Source of the DNA: Nitrospirota bacterium
GTDB lineage: Bacteria; Nitrospirota; Thermodesulfovibrionia; Thermodesulfovibrionales; UBA6898
Length of the DNA: 64,000 bases
Direction of reading: 5' to 3'
Assembly: GCA_016235245.1 (NCBI GenBank)
Contig: JACRLO010000010.1
Coordinates: 119,851-183,850, forward strand
Positions 24,056 to 34,600 of the stretch are shown here, piece after piece; position 1 is the stretch's first letter, and each line of letters begins with the position of its first letter. The position numbers and the translations under genes were made by a program. The notes below the pieces were generated by a model, which worked only from the letters and a program-made list of their open reading frames with translations, did not search any database and had not been told where the DNA came from.

Positions 24056-25303
24056 CTATTCCTCCCCTCTGAGTTTGCCGATATTAAGAAAGAATTTGCT
24101 CATGACCCAGATGCCGAAGATACTTACCACGATCCAGAAGATGATGTTGCCGGCAAATTCGATGTTGGTCACGACTGACTTTGACATGGAAATATATTCG
24201 AGTTCTACCATCTTCTTTGGCAGGGTGCTTACCCTGTTGATGAAGCCGGCAATGATCGAGACCGCATAGAAGCCGAGGATATGTGTGCCTTTAACGACCT
24301 TTGTTACGAGCGCGCCGACCTGGATGCCGATGAGTGATCCGATCAGCATGCCCATCGCAAGCGTGTAGAAAACATAGCCATAGATGGCATACTGGGCGAT
24401 TGATGCAAGTCCTGCCGTAAATATGATCTGCAGGATGTCAGTGCCGACGGTCGTTCCTGCAGAGACGCCGAAGACGTATACGAACATGGGGAAGGTGACG
24501 AAGCCGCCGCCTACGCCCATGATCGCTGCAAGCATACCGACTACGAAGCCCCCCATGATCAGGAAGATGGCAGATATCTTTTTGCCGCCTACCACAAGGT
24601 GTTCGTCAAACGTGATGTAAGGAGGGATCTTGACAGACTGGACTTTCATGGCCAGTGCCGGTGTCGTGTCTGGTCCGCTGTGTGCACCGCCGTCACCGCT
24701 TTTCTTGGTTGATCTCATGAAGTCAATGAAGGCATAGAAGCCGAGAAACCCAAGCAAAACAGCGTAGACCGTGCTGATGAAAGCCTCGCTCAGCAAGGGG
24801 TCCTTGTTATAGAGTGCCTTGTTGATTGCGCCGCCGACAAAGGTTCCGACGCCTGAGCCGACCAGAAACCATACGGCAAGCTTGACAGAGACGTTACCCA
24901 GTTTTCTGTGGACTGTCGTTCCCATGATCGCCTTGGCGAATATGTGAAATACGTCCGTGCCGACTGCGAGTATGCCTTTCACGCCGGCAGCCATAAGGGC
25001 CGGGGTGATGATAAAGCCTCCTCCTGCACCGATACAGCCGGTGATGAGGCCTGCAGCGAGACCCACTGCAATGGATACCATAAAGATGAGATTGGAATAG
25101 TGTGCCGGAGCATACGCTGTCTTGCCTCCGATCATGTCTGCGGCGTTCAGCGATGAGACCACCAGGATCGGCAGTATCATTACCAGCAGCAGCAGCAGCT
25201 TTTTGCGGTTCTTCAGGATGTTCATGGAGACTTCGAAGTCCCATTTGGCATAGGCAACAGAACCTGCCATGAGAAACTCGTACAACCTTCGCGGAAAACT
25301 CAT
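24056..25303 (-). CDS. TSUP (TauE/SafE) family transporter, cassette C
   Basis: 415 aa from ATG 25303, which has AAGGAGG 8 bp upstream. An N-terminal amphipathic stretch (MSFPRRLYEFLMAGSVAYAK) and an extra membrane segment (KKLLLLLVMILPILVVSSL) precede the TSUP core with signatures TGCIGAGGGFIITPALMAAG and AAIMGVGGGFVTFPMFVYVF. Longer than the cassette A and B transporters because of this extension and a large middle loop. 19 bp downstream of the gntR stop. Confidence 0.9.
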   Translation of the reverse strand: MSFPRRLYEFLMAGSVAYAKWDFEVSMNILKNRKKLLLLLVMILPILVVSSLNAADMIGGKTAYAPAHYSNLIFMVSIAVGLAAGLITGCIGAGGGFIITPALMAAGVKGILAVGTDVFHIFAKAIMGTTVHRKLGNVSVKLAVWFLVGSGVGTFVGGAINKALYNKDPLLSEAFISTVYAVLLGFLGFYAFIDFMRSTKKSGDGGAHSGPDTTPALAMKVQSVKIPPYITFDEHLVVGGKKISAIFLIMGGFVVGMLAAIMGVGGGFVTFPMFVYVFGVSAGTTVGTDILQIIFTAGLASIAQYAIYGYVFYTLAMGMLIGSLIGIQVGALVTKVVKGTHILGFYAVSIIAGFINRVSTLPKKMVELEYISMSKSVVTNIEFAGNIIFWIVVSIFGIWVMSKFFLNIGKLRGEE

Positions 25304-25322
25304 AGTAAAACCTCCTTGTGTA

Positions 25323-26084
25323 TTATCTGAGTCGTTCAAATTCAGACTGAAATTTATAGCTGTCGCTTCGGCCCTGCAGCTTGGTATAGGCGACAGGTGT
25401 GTTGTCAGAACTGAGAAGCAATCTGTGCACAACCAGCACGGAGACGTTTTCTTCAAGGTCAAGGTATCGTGCTGCATCCCCTGTTGCCTGAGACACTTCA
25501 ACCGTCTGGATAACTTTAAAGATCTTTTTCAGGGCCTTTTCCTGAAGAAAGAAATAGAGCGATACTCCTGCGATATCAAGGCGGTCTATCTCAGGGGTAA
25601 TGCGGTATGGGATGAAGGATTCGTCGACATACGCCGGGTGTCCGTTAAGAAGTCTTCTGCTGAGCATATAATAAATATCTCCGTCAGTCTTCAGATAGGA
25701 CCGGATGTCCGGAGCAGGCTCCTTAATCCCCCTGAACAGGAGTTCCTTTTCTGCTTTCACCTCCTTTCCAAACATTTCTTCGGTAAATATCGTTCTCATG
25801 GCAACGCCCACGACCGGCAGGACGCTTGTGACAAAGGTCCCCTTGCCCTGGATCTTCATGAGGTAACCGTCTGCGGTGAGGTTATTGATGGCCTGACGGA
25901 CCGTGATCTTGCTGATGTTATAGGTCCTGCTCAGCTCATCCTCTGAGGGGATCCTGTCGTTGAGCTTCCAGTTGCCTGAGTTGATCTCCTCAAGAAGGAT
26001 CCTGGTAAGCTGGATGTAGAGCTTCTCCTGATTGAATCTGTCTACTGTTTTAGATTGAGACAGTGATGTTTCAGAATGGATCAT
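25323..26084 (-). CDS. GntR/HutC-family transcriptional regulator
   Basis: 253 aa: N-terminal winged helix (about 20-88) with RIPSEDELSRTYNISKITVRQ and GYLMKIQGKGTFV, then a UTRA ligand-binding domain (about 105-245; ending in a typical VVHRLLLSSDNTPVAYTKL stretch). UTRA regulators sense small effectors such as sugars, amino acids or sulfur compounds. First gene of cassette C and probably autoregulatory: an 18-bp near-palindrome overlaps its -10 region. Confidence 0.9.
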   Translation of the reverse strand: MIHSETSLSQSKTVDRFNQEKLYIQLTRILLEEINSGNWKLNDRIPSEDELSRTYNISKITVRQAINNLTADGYLMKIQGKGTFVTSVLPVVGVAMRTIFTEEMFGKEVKAEKELLFRGIKEPAPDIRSYLKTDGDIYYMLSRRLLNGHPAYVDESFIPYRITPEIDRLDIAGVSLYFFLQEKALKKIFKVIQTVEVSQATGDAARYLDLEENVSVLVVHRLLLSSDNTPVAYTKLQGRSDSYKFQSEFERLR

Positions 26085-26090
26085 AACAAC

Positions 26091-26108
26091 ATATTATTAT
26101 AATGATAT
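26091..26108. promoter_or_regulatory. Candidate GntR operator (near-palindrome over the -10 region)
   Basis: Plus strand ATATTATTATAATGATAT; 16 of 18 positions match its reverse complement. It overlaps the -10 and spacer of the gntR promoter, where a repressor would block RNA polymerase. AT-rich, so chance palindromy cannot be excluded. Confidence 0.35.
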
Positions 26109-26119
26109 GATGATGTCAA
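26091..26119 (-). promoter_or_regulatory. Sigma-70 promoter of gntR
   Basis: Minus strand TTGACA (26119-26114), 17-bp spacer, TAATAT (26096-26091). The predicted transcript start falls on or next to the ATG at 26084, so the mRNA may be leaderless; no ribosome-binding site precedes that ATG. Confidence 0.6.
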
Positions 26120-26239
26120 GAGATTTTTTCGTCTATCTTAATAAAGTGACATCGGGTATGATATTTACTATGCATGCTGATACGGTAACATGCCTGAATA
26201 AAAGGACTTTTTTGTATAATATCAGGCTCGGGAGATGCT

Positions 26240-27478
26240 ATGGTTTTTTATAAAAAGATATCATTCTATCTTATTCTGATGGTCATAATCATACCTGCCT
26301 TTCTTCTCTACAGAGCCACATTACGCGGTTTGGATGTCAACGGGTACCTCCTGAAGAAGAAGGATCTGGTAATCAGCGTTACCGGAACATCCACTGGAAC
26401 GATCAAGGCTGACAATGAAGTGAGGCTCTCGGCGCAGAGGATAGGCAGAATTGCAAAACTCCATGTGGAAGAGGGCACAAGAGTCGGTGCCGGCAGCAGC
26501 ATTGCCGATTTCGAGTCTGACGAGGTGCAGCAGAGGCTCCTTCTTGCCTCAGCGTTTCTGCAGCGGATGAACGCCCAGCTCGATGGTCTGAAGCTTGGGC
26601 TGACGTCGTTTAAAGCCGATGTAGAATCGAATATTATAAAGGCAGAGGCCGTTTTCGATGAAGCTGAAGCGCGCTTAAAACGTTTCCAGGAACTGAAAGA
26701 TAAGGGCTTTGTATCGCAGAGCGATCTTGACGTTGTTAAAAGGGAGCATGAGGTCGCCAAGGCCTCCTCTGTGGCTGCCCGTGCCGCCAGGCAGCAGATA
26801 GGAGCGCGGGAGGCAGAGATAAAGGCCCAGGCAGCAGCAGTCGAACAGTCTCAGCGAGAATACAATCTGGCAAAGCTCATGCTCGACTACTCGTTTATCA
26901 AATCACCCATTGCCGGTATCGTCACAAGCCGGCCGGTAAAAATTGCGGAGACCGTACCTGTCGGTGCTCTGATCGCCTCGGTGGTCTCTACCGATTCTCT
27001 CTATGTCGAAGCCTTTATCGACGAGGCCGATGCGGCCAAGATTGTGATCGGACAGCAGGTGAATGTCACGATGGATGCGTATCCGGAAAAGCATATGCAG
27101 GGAGAGGTATATCTGATATCTCCCGTGGTCCTGGGCAACAAGCAGGAGGCACGAACCTTTGAGGCGAGGGTCAGACTTCTTGACAGGAAGATCTTGACAA
27201 AGCCGGGCATGTCAGCGGATGTTGAGGTGGTGGTGAGCAGGAAGGAACAGGTGCTGATTATTCCGTCCCAGGCTATCGTCGAGAAGAATAACGCCAAATA
27301 CGTCTACCTCGGCAATGGCAATAAGGCAGTATTCAGACAGATAAAAACAGGACAATTCAACTGGACGTATACAGAGGTGACGGAGGGGTTACAGGAAGGG
27401 GACATTGTCATAACCAATCCGGATATTGCCGGTCTGAAGGATAATGCGCGGATAAAGGTGCTTGTTTCAGAGAAATGA
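26240..27478 (+). CDS. Efflux periplasmic adaptor (MacA/HlyD-like)
   Basis: 412 aa: an N-terminal membrane anchor (SFYLILMVIIIPAFLLY), a split lipoyl/barrel-sandwich domain (AKLHVEEGTRVGAGSSIADF and FIKSPIAGIVTSRPVKIAET), a long coiled-coil hairpin between them (about 95-215), a beta-barrel with VTMDAYPEKHMQGEVYLISP and a membrane-proximal domain. First gene of a MacAB-type operon; its stop overlaps the ATPase start (ATGA). A TATAAT at 26215-26220 and GGGAG before the ATG support the start. No TolC-type gene is adjacent. Confidence 0.9.
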   Translation: MVFYKKISFYLILMVIIIPAFLLYRATLRGLDVNGYLLKKKDLVISVTGTSTGTIKADNEVRLSAQRIGRIAKLHVEEGTRVGAGSSIADFESDEVQQRLLLASAFLQRMNAQLDGLKLGLTSFKADVESNIIKAEAVFDEAEARLKRFQELKDKGFVSQSDLDVVKREHEVAKASSVAARAARQQIGAREAEIKAQAAAVEQSQREYNLAKLMLDYSFIKSPIAGIVTSRPVKIAETVPVGALIASVVSTDSLYVEAFIDEADAAKIVIGQQVNVTMDAYPEKHMQGEVYLISPVVLGNKQEARTFEARVRLLDRKILTKPGMSADVEVVVSRKEQVLIIPSQAIVEKNNAKYVYLGNGNKAVFRQIKTGQFNWTYTEVTEGLQEGDIVITNPDIAGLKDNARIKVLVSEK

Positions 27479-28134
27479 TCGTCCTGAAGGATATATACCG
27501 GTCCTACGAGCTTCCCAAGATCACGGTTGAAGTTCTGAAGGGGATCAATCTTGAGGCAGAGCAGGGGGATTTTATCGCCATCATGGGCCCATCAGGATCA
27601 GGCAAATCAACGCTCCTCAATATTCTCGGATGCCTCGACAGGCCTACCTCGGGCCGCTATCTTCTGGATAATATCGACGTATCTACCAAAAACGACAATG
27701 AGCTTGCAGAGATCAGAAACCGGTCGATCGGTTTTGTGTTTCAAAGCTTTAATCTCCTGCCCCGTTTTCCGGCATGGAAGAACGTCGAACTCCCTCTCCT
27801 GTACGGCGGAGTTGAACCCAGAATGCGGAAGCAAAAGGCTGTCGAGATGCTTTCACGCATGGGACTGGGTGACCGGTCAGACCATAAACCGAGTGAGCTT
27901 TCGGGCGGCGAGCAGCAGCGCGTTGCGATAGCGCGTGCCCTGATCAACAGCCCGGTCATTATCCTTGCTGACGAGCCTACCGGTAATCTCGACAGCAAGG
28001 TCGGCAGGGAGATTATGGAGATATTTTCCGAACTGAACCGGGGGGGCGTTACCATTATCCTGGTGACTCATGAGCTTGAGATAGCCGGTTTTGCGAAGAG
28101 GACCATAACGATGCGCGACGGAGTGTGCTTATAG
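27475..28134 (+). CDS. ABC transporter ATP-binding protein (MacB/LolD type)
   Basis: 219 aa with all ABC motifs: Walker [11 protein letters not shown]-loop VFQSFNLLP, signature [15 protein letters not shown], Walker [14 protein letters not shown] and H-loop LVTHE. It belongs to the MacB/LolD/FtsE group that works with FtsX-like permeases. Four-base overlap with the adaptor gene and overlap with the permease start. With the permease damaged, its own function is doubtful. Confidence 0.93.
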   Translation: MIVLKDIYRSYELPKITVEVLKGINLEAEQGDFIAIMGPSGSGKSTLLNILGCLDRPTSGRYLLDNIDVSTKNDNELAEIRNRSIGFVFQSFNLLPRFPAWKNVELPLLYGGVEPRMRKQKAVEMLSRMGLGDRSDHKPSELSGGEQQRVAIARALINSPVIILADEPTGNLDSKVGREIMEIFSELNRGGVTIILVTHELEIAGFAKRTITMRDGVCL

Positions 28135-29211
28135 TGGATGCGCGTGAGGTCCTGAGCCTTTCGAAAGACGCACGGCTGAGCAACAAGATGAGGTCTCTCC
28201 TGACCATGCTTGGCGTGATCATCGGGGTTGCCTCCGTGATTATGCTGGTTGCCATCGGGGCGGGCGCCAAGACCTATATACACCGCGAATTGGGCAATCT
28301 CGGCACGAACATCCTTATCGTTGTGCCTGGCAAGACCTCCACCAAAGGAGGCATTCATCCTCCCACGGCAAGCACGGTCCGCAAGCTGGTGTACGATGAT
28401 GCGATTATTTTAAAAAAGCGGGCCCGTCATATTGCCGATGCCGTGCCGCTGATCCTTGGCTCCTCAAAAGTCAAATATCTCAACCAGAGCAGGGACAATA
28501 ACGTGGTCGGCTGCACAGAGACCTATTTCGACCTGAGGAACCTTTCGGTCGAATCCGGCAGATTCCTGGGTAACTCTGACATTGAGTCAAAGAGTCGGCA
28601 TCGATTTTGACGACATCGTCTTCATCCCCACCACGACTGCGCAGGGGCTTTTGGATACGGACGACCTGTTTAATATAACGATCAAGGTGAAGTCGGCCGC
28701 CGAAATAGAGCCTGCCATAGAAGAGACCCGCCAGATCCTGATGAAGCGCCATGCAAACAAAGAGGACTTTACGGTGATGAGCCAGGATGAGATGCTGGGA
28801 GTCATGAACAAGGTGCTGGGCGTGATGACTGCCGTACTTGCGGGCATCGCCGCCATATCGCTGCTTGTGGGCGGCATCGGCATCATGAATATCATGCTGG
28901 TGTCCGTGCGTGAGCGGACGCGTGAGATCGGCATCAGGAAGGCGCTCGGTGCAAAGAACAAAGATATCCTTATCCAGTTCCTGGCAGAGTCCGTGACCCT
29001 GAGTCTTATCGGCGGACTGGGGGGAGTGCTCTTTGGCGGCATGGTGTCGCTTGGATTTCAGCTCTTTATTCCCTATCTTCCGATGGAGATATCGTGGTGG
29101 TCGGTGCTGCTTGCCTTTTTCTTCTCTGCGTCAGTCGGCGTGTTTTTCGGTGTCTACCCTGCACGCAAGGCATCTCTGTATGATCCGATTGTTGCCCTCA
29201 GATATGAATGA
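28134..29211 (+). pseudogene. FtsX/MacB-type permease, broken by internal deletion and frameshift
   Basis: Two frames together make an FtsX-like permease. Frame 1 (GTG 28134 to the stop at 28610) encodes the N-terminal membrane helix (LTMLGVIIGVASVIMLVAIG) and part of the periplasmic domain up to GRFLGNSDIESKS. Frame 2 (from about 28582, a TTG that could start MSQRVGIDFDDIVFIP) encodes the rest, including the three C-terminal helices (IAAISLLVGGIGIMNIMLVS; REIGIRKALGAKNKDI). Family members carry about 40-50 residues between these points that are absent here. So a deletion with a frameshift is likely, unless it is an assembly error. Confidence 0.7.
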
Positions 29212-31678
29212 CACTGAGCTGACCAGGATAGTCGCATGGATGGATCAGGGCCTCCGGGGAAGGCAGCTGGCCGGTCACTATACGTCCTCTGTGGATGAGA
29301 AGGTCGTTGGCATATTTAATTCCCTGGCGGATGATCCTGAACTGCTTCTCGTTGCGACCGGAGGCTACGGCAGAAAAGAGCTTGCACCGTATTCGGACAT
29401 TGACATCATGTTTCTTTCCGAGAGCAGGAAAAATACCGCTGCAGCAGAAAAGGTCCTGTACCGGCTTTGGGACGAACGGCTGGACATCAGTCATGCATTC
29501 AGGACGCTCAACGAGTGTACTGAGGAGGCATTCAGGGATATCCGGACCAGGACTGCGCTTCTTGAGTCGCGTTATCTCGCCGGCAGCAGAAGGCTCTATG
29601 AGAGGTTTACGAAAGAGGTCTATCCTGCTATTGCCCACCGGAAGCAGAAGCAGTTCGTGTCGGAAAAGCTCGCCGAACGGGAAAAGCGTCATATCAGCAC
29701 CGGAGATTCGATCTATCTTCTTGAGCCCCATATCAAGGAAGGCGACGGCGGACTGAGGGACATTCATGCCGTTTTGTGGCTGGCCCGGGTAGTATTCCGT
29801 ATAAAGGATATTGACGGTCTCGGCGCAATCCTGGACCGCCATGATTATAAACGCTTTCTTGATGCCTATGACTTTATGATTCAGATACGGTATTGTCTCC
29901 ACGCTGAAAGTAAACGCCAGAACGATATCCTCTCCTTCGAATATCAGCGGGCTGTGGCCTCCCGACTGGGCTTTCGCGATTCAAATAAATTCAGCGGAGC
30001 CGAGCGGATGATGCGCTACTACTACCTTAAGGGCAGGATTATCAAGGAGATATCGCATGCGGTTATGGTACAGTGCAGCAGGCAGTATGCACCGCTCTTC
30101 AGGGATTTCACGAAGAAGAAGATCACCGGGGACTTTTCCCTGTCCGGGGGAAAACTGATCGCCAGGAATGAAGCCGTCTTTTCCGGCCATTCTGAGAAGA
30201 TCATGGAGGCGTTTTACCATCTATCGAAAACGGATAAGCGGTTCAGCAACAGGCTGCGCGCGCTGATACGGGACAGCCTGCCGAGGATAAACAGCCGCAC
30301 CAGAAGCATTCCTGCTGCCGTACATCATTTCCGCGAGATCATGAAGGGGAGCCGTGTGTCAGAGACGCTCAGAGAGATGCATGACAGCGGCGTGTTAGGC
30401 AGGTTCATCCCGGAGTTCGGCGCTCTGCGTTCGCTTGTGGTGCATGAGGCATATCATATGTACACGGTCGACGAGCATACCCTCCTGGCGATCAGGAATC
30501 TGGAACGCCTCAGGACGACAACGGTAAAAAGTCTTGAAGCGCTGAAAGAGATTATTCTCGGCATGGGGCAGCTTGATGTACTATTTCTTTCGATCCTGTT
30601 CCATGACATCGGCAAGGCAGTCGGAAAGCATCACGAGGAAGAGGGATATAAGAGGCTGAAATCTATCATGGGCAGGCTGAATATGCCCCCGGAAAAAAGA
30701 CTCAGGATCGAGTTTCTTGTGAGAAACCATGTCCTGATGTCGCGGATCGCCATGACCAGGGAGATCGATGACCCCGAGGTGATCGCGCTTTTTGCCGATG
30801 CAGTCGGTGACCGTGAGAACCTCAGGGCGATCTATCTTATTACGTATGCCGATATGTCTGCGGTGAACCCCCAGTTCTGGAATGCCTGGAAATCCTCTCT
30901 TCTGTCGGAACTGTATGAGAGGACCTCACAGTATCTCTCGGGCTCCGGGGGCGTTGCAAAAAACCATGATGTCGCAGCCCTTTTTCCGGGCAAGACTGCC
31001 CTGCAGAAGGGTCTTTCCCTGTTCCTTGAGGCCATGCCTGAGCGGTATCTCCTTTCAACGACCGATGCAAGACTGAAAGAGGATTTCCTGCTTTACCAGA
31101 AGGCCTCGGACCGGGGCGCAGCAGTGCGCATTGAAGTCATGCCCGACGGCATTGCGGAGATCGTTATCAGTGCATCGGATGCTCCCGGAATCTTCTCGCG
31201 GATCGTCGGCTTCCTGTCCATGAAAAAATTAAATATTGTTCATGGAAGAATATTTACTGGAAAGAGCGGAATTGTTATTGATAAAATTGCGGTCTCCAAC
31301 TGGAAGGACGTCTGGTGGGACGGGCTTGAGTCAGATATCGTCGTCGGCCTCGAAGCTGCGGTGCTGAAGCGGACAGATATACCGTTTACCGGCCTGACCC
31401 ATGAGAAGCACGGGCTTTTCGATGCCTTTGTGGAGATCGACAACGAATCCTCGGATGTATATACGCTTGTGGAGATCTTTTCGCAGGACAGAATTGGATT
31501 ACTGTATGATATTTCGAGGATTTTTTATCAGAAGGGGGCAGGCGTTGTATCTGCCCGCATCAATACGGAGGCAGGCCTTGCGCAGGACATATTCACGATT
31601 CGCTGCGGTGACAATAAGGCGGATTATGAGACGGCGCTTGAGATTCTGAGAGACTTATGGAATATGCTAAAAAACTGA
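29204..31678 (+). CDS. glnD: Protein-PII uridylyltransferase/uridylyl-removing enzyme
   Basis: 824 aa from ATG 29204, overlapping the permease tail by 8 bp. Nucleotidyltransferase motif GGYGRKELAPYSDIDIMFL (about 53-71), the GlnE-like helical domain with HIKEGDGGLRDIHAVLW, an HD phosphohydrolase domain (LFHDIGKAVGKHHEEEG near 465), and two C-terminal ACT domains (IVISASDAPGIFSRIVGF; EIFSQDRIGLLYDISRIF). Modifies PII in response to glutamine, controlling nitrogen assimilation. No glnB or glnA is in the window. Confidence 0.93.
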   Translation: MNDTELTRIVAWMDQGLRGRQLAGHYTSSVDEKVVGIFNSLADDPELLLVATGGYGRKELAPYSDIDIMFLSESRKNTAAAEKVLYRLWDERLDISHAFRTLNECTEEAFRDIRTRTALLESRYLAGSRRLYERFTKEVYPAIAHRKQKQFVSEKLAEREKRHISTGDSIYLLEPHIKEGDGGLRDIHAVLWLARVVFRIKDIDGLGAILDRHDYKRFLDAYDFMIQIRYCLHAESKRQNDILSFEYQRAVASRLGFRDSNKFSGAERMMRYYYLKGRIIKEISHAVMVQCSRQYAPLFRDFTKKKITGDFSLSGGKLIARNEAVFSGHSEKIMEAFYHLSKTDKRFSNRLRALIRDSLPRINSRTRSIPAAVHHFREIMKGSRVSETLREMHDSGVLGRFIPEFGALRSLVVHEAYHMYTVDEHTLLAIRNLERLRTTTVKSLEALKEIILGMGQLDVLFLSILFHDIGKAVGKHHEEEGYKRLKSIMGRLNMPPEKRLRIEFLVRNHVLMSRIAMTREIDDPEVIALFADAVGDRENLRAIYLITYADMSAVNPQFWNAWKSSLLSELYERTSQYLSGSGGVAKNHDVAALFPGKTALQKGLSLFLEAMPERYLLSTTDARLKEDFLLYQKASDRGAAVRIEVMPDGIAEIVISASDAPGIFSRIVGFLSMKKLNIVHGRIFTGKSGIVIDKIAVSNWKDVWWDGLESDIVVGLEAAVLKRTDIPFTGLTHEKHGLFDAFVEIDNESSDVYTLVEIFSQDRIGLLYDISRIFYQKGAGVVSARINTEAGLAQDIFTIRCGDNKADYETALEILRDLWNMLKN

Positions 31679-34600
31679 AGAACTATTCACTGCTGATTGC
31701 ATTTCTTCTGGTCATGCTCGTCATCGGCCTGGTACTCCGGGGCCCGCATATCTCCAATACGCTCAAGAAGGTCATCCTTCCTGAACTGGAACTGGCCACA
31801 GGAAAAAAGGTGATCGCCCAGAAGATCTATATCAATATCTTTCCGTTGTTTATCGAGGCAAGAGACCTCAAAATATTTGACGACGAGGGAAACAAGATCC
31901 TTCTTGCAAGAAGGGTCAAGGCATATCTCGACATTTCGGGACTCTTCAACCGGTCTCTCACGATCCGGCGGCTTGTGATCAGGGAGCCGGTCCTGGAGGC
32001 GACTCAGGAGCAGGCTGAGTCAATAGAAAAGAATATTCGGGACTATCTTGCAACAACGCGCAAGGATAGTCTGAAGGTGAAGGTGATTGCCCTGGACCTG
32101 CAGCAGGGAAGTGCGCGCCTCAGTTCCCTTAAGCTCAAGACCGCTCTGGATATAAAGGGGGTAAGCGGGGAAGCCATTCTGAGCGAAACACAGCGGCTTC
32201 GTGTTGACGCAAAAAGCGTTTCAATGCGCAGGGAGGGGCTTCCAGAGCTGACTGCCGCCATATCTGCAGGGGTCCTTGTCAAGGGCAATACGGTTTCTAT
32301 TCAGAAGATCGCCGTGACAACCCACGGTTCGCAGGTTACTGCAGAGGGCGATGTTAAACAGGGCGGCGCTGACCTGAAGACTGCTGCCTCGGTTGTCGTC
32401 TCGTCGGTCAAGGAGCTCTTCGGCCTGAAGAAGAGCGGTGAAGGGAAGGTCAGCGTGAGCGGCATGGTGAAGTACGCAAAGGACAATACTACCCTGGATC
32501 TTTCTCTGGCCGGCAATTTTTATCTCGAGACCCTGATGGAACTCCTTAAGGTCAATGAAAAGCTGGAAGGCCTGGTAGAGTTCAAGGGAGACGTGAAGGG
32601 ACCGCTTAAGGATATCGTGGCAAAGGGCAGCGCTGTCATGACAAAAGGAAACCTGTACCACGTTGAGATTGATAAGGTTGCCTGCAAAGTTCACTATGAA
32701 AAGGGGACGATGCGTTTTTTCGATGGCGACGGCAGGCTGTATAATGGAAGGGCGACGGCCTCGGCTGCTATAGCCTTGCCTGTTGTCAATCATTTCACGC
32801 TTGATATCGATTTTGCCGATGCAGACAGCAAGCCCCTCTTCAAGCTGATCGGCTGGGACCCGGGCGTGCCGCCCGGTAAAGTGAAAGGCACGCTTCACCA
32901 CGCAGGTGAACGGTTCAGCCCCAAGGGAATTTTTCACTATGTAAGCGCTGAAACCGGCAACGACGTCCTTGGACGTGTCAGGAGCATGACAGGAAGCTAT
33001 GACCTTGAAGGTGATCTGCTGGCACTTCGGGATCTTACGGTGAGGACCGGAAAGTCCGAGGCCCTTGCCGGCGGTATGGTTGATATTAAGCACAAAACAC
33101 TCGACCTGCCTGTCGTGATGACAACTACAGACCTGCATGAAATAACCGCTCCATACTTTGAGCCTTTGAAGGGCGAGGGTGAGTTCAGAGGAAAGGTGAC
33201 CGGGACCTTTGACGACCCCATGATCAGCGGAAAAGCGGCGATTGCAAAGGCCTCCCTTTCAGGATATCCGGCTGAACGTATTACGGCAGATCTCGCGTAC
33301 CGTAAACATCTGCTTGAGGTAAAGGATCTGGCCGCAGGCGACGGCAGCGGCAGCGCCCATGTATCCGGCACCATAGCGTTTAAGGATGCAAAAGAGCTCT
33401 TTGATATTGCACGCCCCACCTGGGGGCTGCGGGCCGTAATGAAGAATATCGAGAGCGGGAAATTCGTAAAGATATTTTTCCCGGGGTATTCTGGCAGCGG
33501 ACGGTTCTTTGCAACGGCTCGGCTGGAAGGCTTCGGCAAACTGCCTGACGTAAAGGCGGAGGTATCGCTTGAGACGGCCACCGTCTTCGATGTCCCTGTT
33601 CATGCAGCGTCCTTTCATTTCGCGTATGCAGCATCAAAAATCGTTTTTACCGCCATGACGGTCAGGCAGGGAGAGTCTGTTGCCCGTGGCGAGCTGACGA
33701 TCTATCCGGACGAGACATTCTCCTATACCGCATCGGCTGACAACATCAGACTGAGTGATATTATCAGGCGGCCACTCCAGGGAGAGGTGATCGCGACTCT
33801 TACCTCGGAAGGCCGGGGAGCCTTTGATAATCCGACAATTTCGATCGATGCCAGGATGATTGAAGGAGCGCTTAAGGGGAAACAGATCGGCAAAGGGGTG
33901 ATCACCGCCTCGCTGAAGGATAAAGAGTTTGTTGCAAATGCAAAGCTCATCAATGACCGCATCACCATGTCGGCCAGGGGCAGAACGGACGGCCTCATGC
34001 CCTGGGAGGCTTCTGCCGATTTTCAGACAGGAAGATACGATTTCCTGATAACGTCTCTGCTTAAGGATATCCCGGAGGATCTTATTCTGAACCTTAATGG
34101 GTCGGTTTCACTGCACGGCACCCGGAATCATATTGCGGGTGCTGCATTGATTCGCCATGTCGTGCTTTCGATGTATGGCTACAGCTTTACGAATGAGGAG
34201 GAGATATCTTTGGACCTGAAAGACCGGGCGCTTTCTCTGGGCAAAATGGCCCTGCGAAGCGGCAGCACGGTTTTCCGCGCCGGCGGCAGTATTGACTTTG
34301 GCAGGAGCTATAATATTTCGGTGGAAGGCAGTTCTGCACTCTCTCCGTTTAAAAGCTTTTCGACCAGGCTTGGTGTTTTGAGGGGCGATGCTGTCTTCGT
34401 GATCGGGGTAAACGGTGACTGGGAAAACCCCAAGGTAAACGGCGGCATCAGTCTTGCCAACGGCTCCATCGGACTGAAGGATTACCCCTCTTATCGCATT
34501 ACGGACCTCAAGGGATATCTGTATATGGACAATGACAGGGTCGTACTCCAGGACCTTCGCGGCAAACTGGGCGGCGGAGACCTGGATCTGTCCGGTGTCC

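Noticed and set aside
32221-33138. 305-codon antisense frame opposite the TamB-like gene
   Set aside because: Inside a gene with intact reading frame and operon context; no ribosome-binding site or recognisable product.
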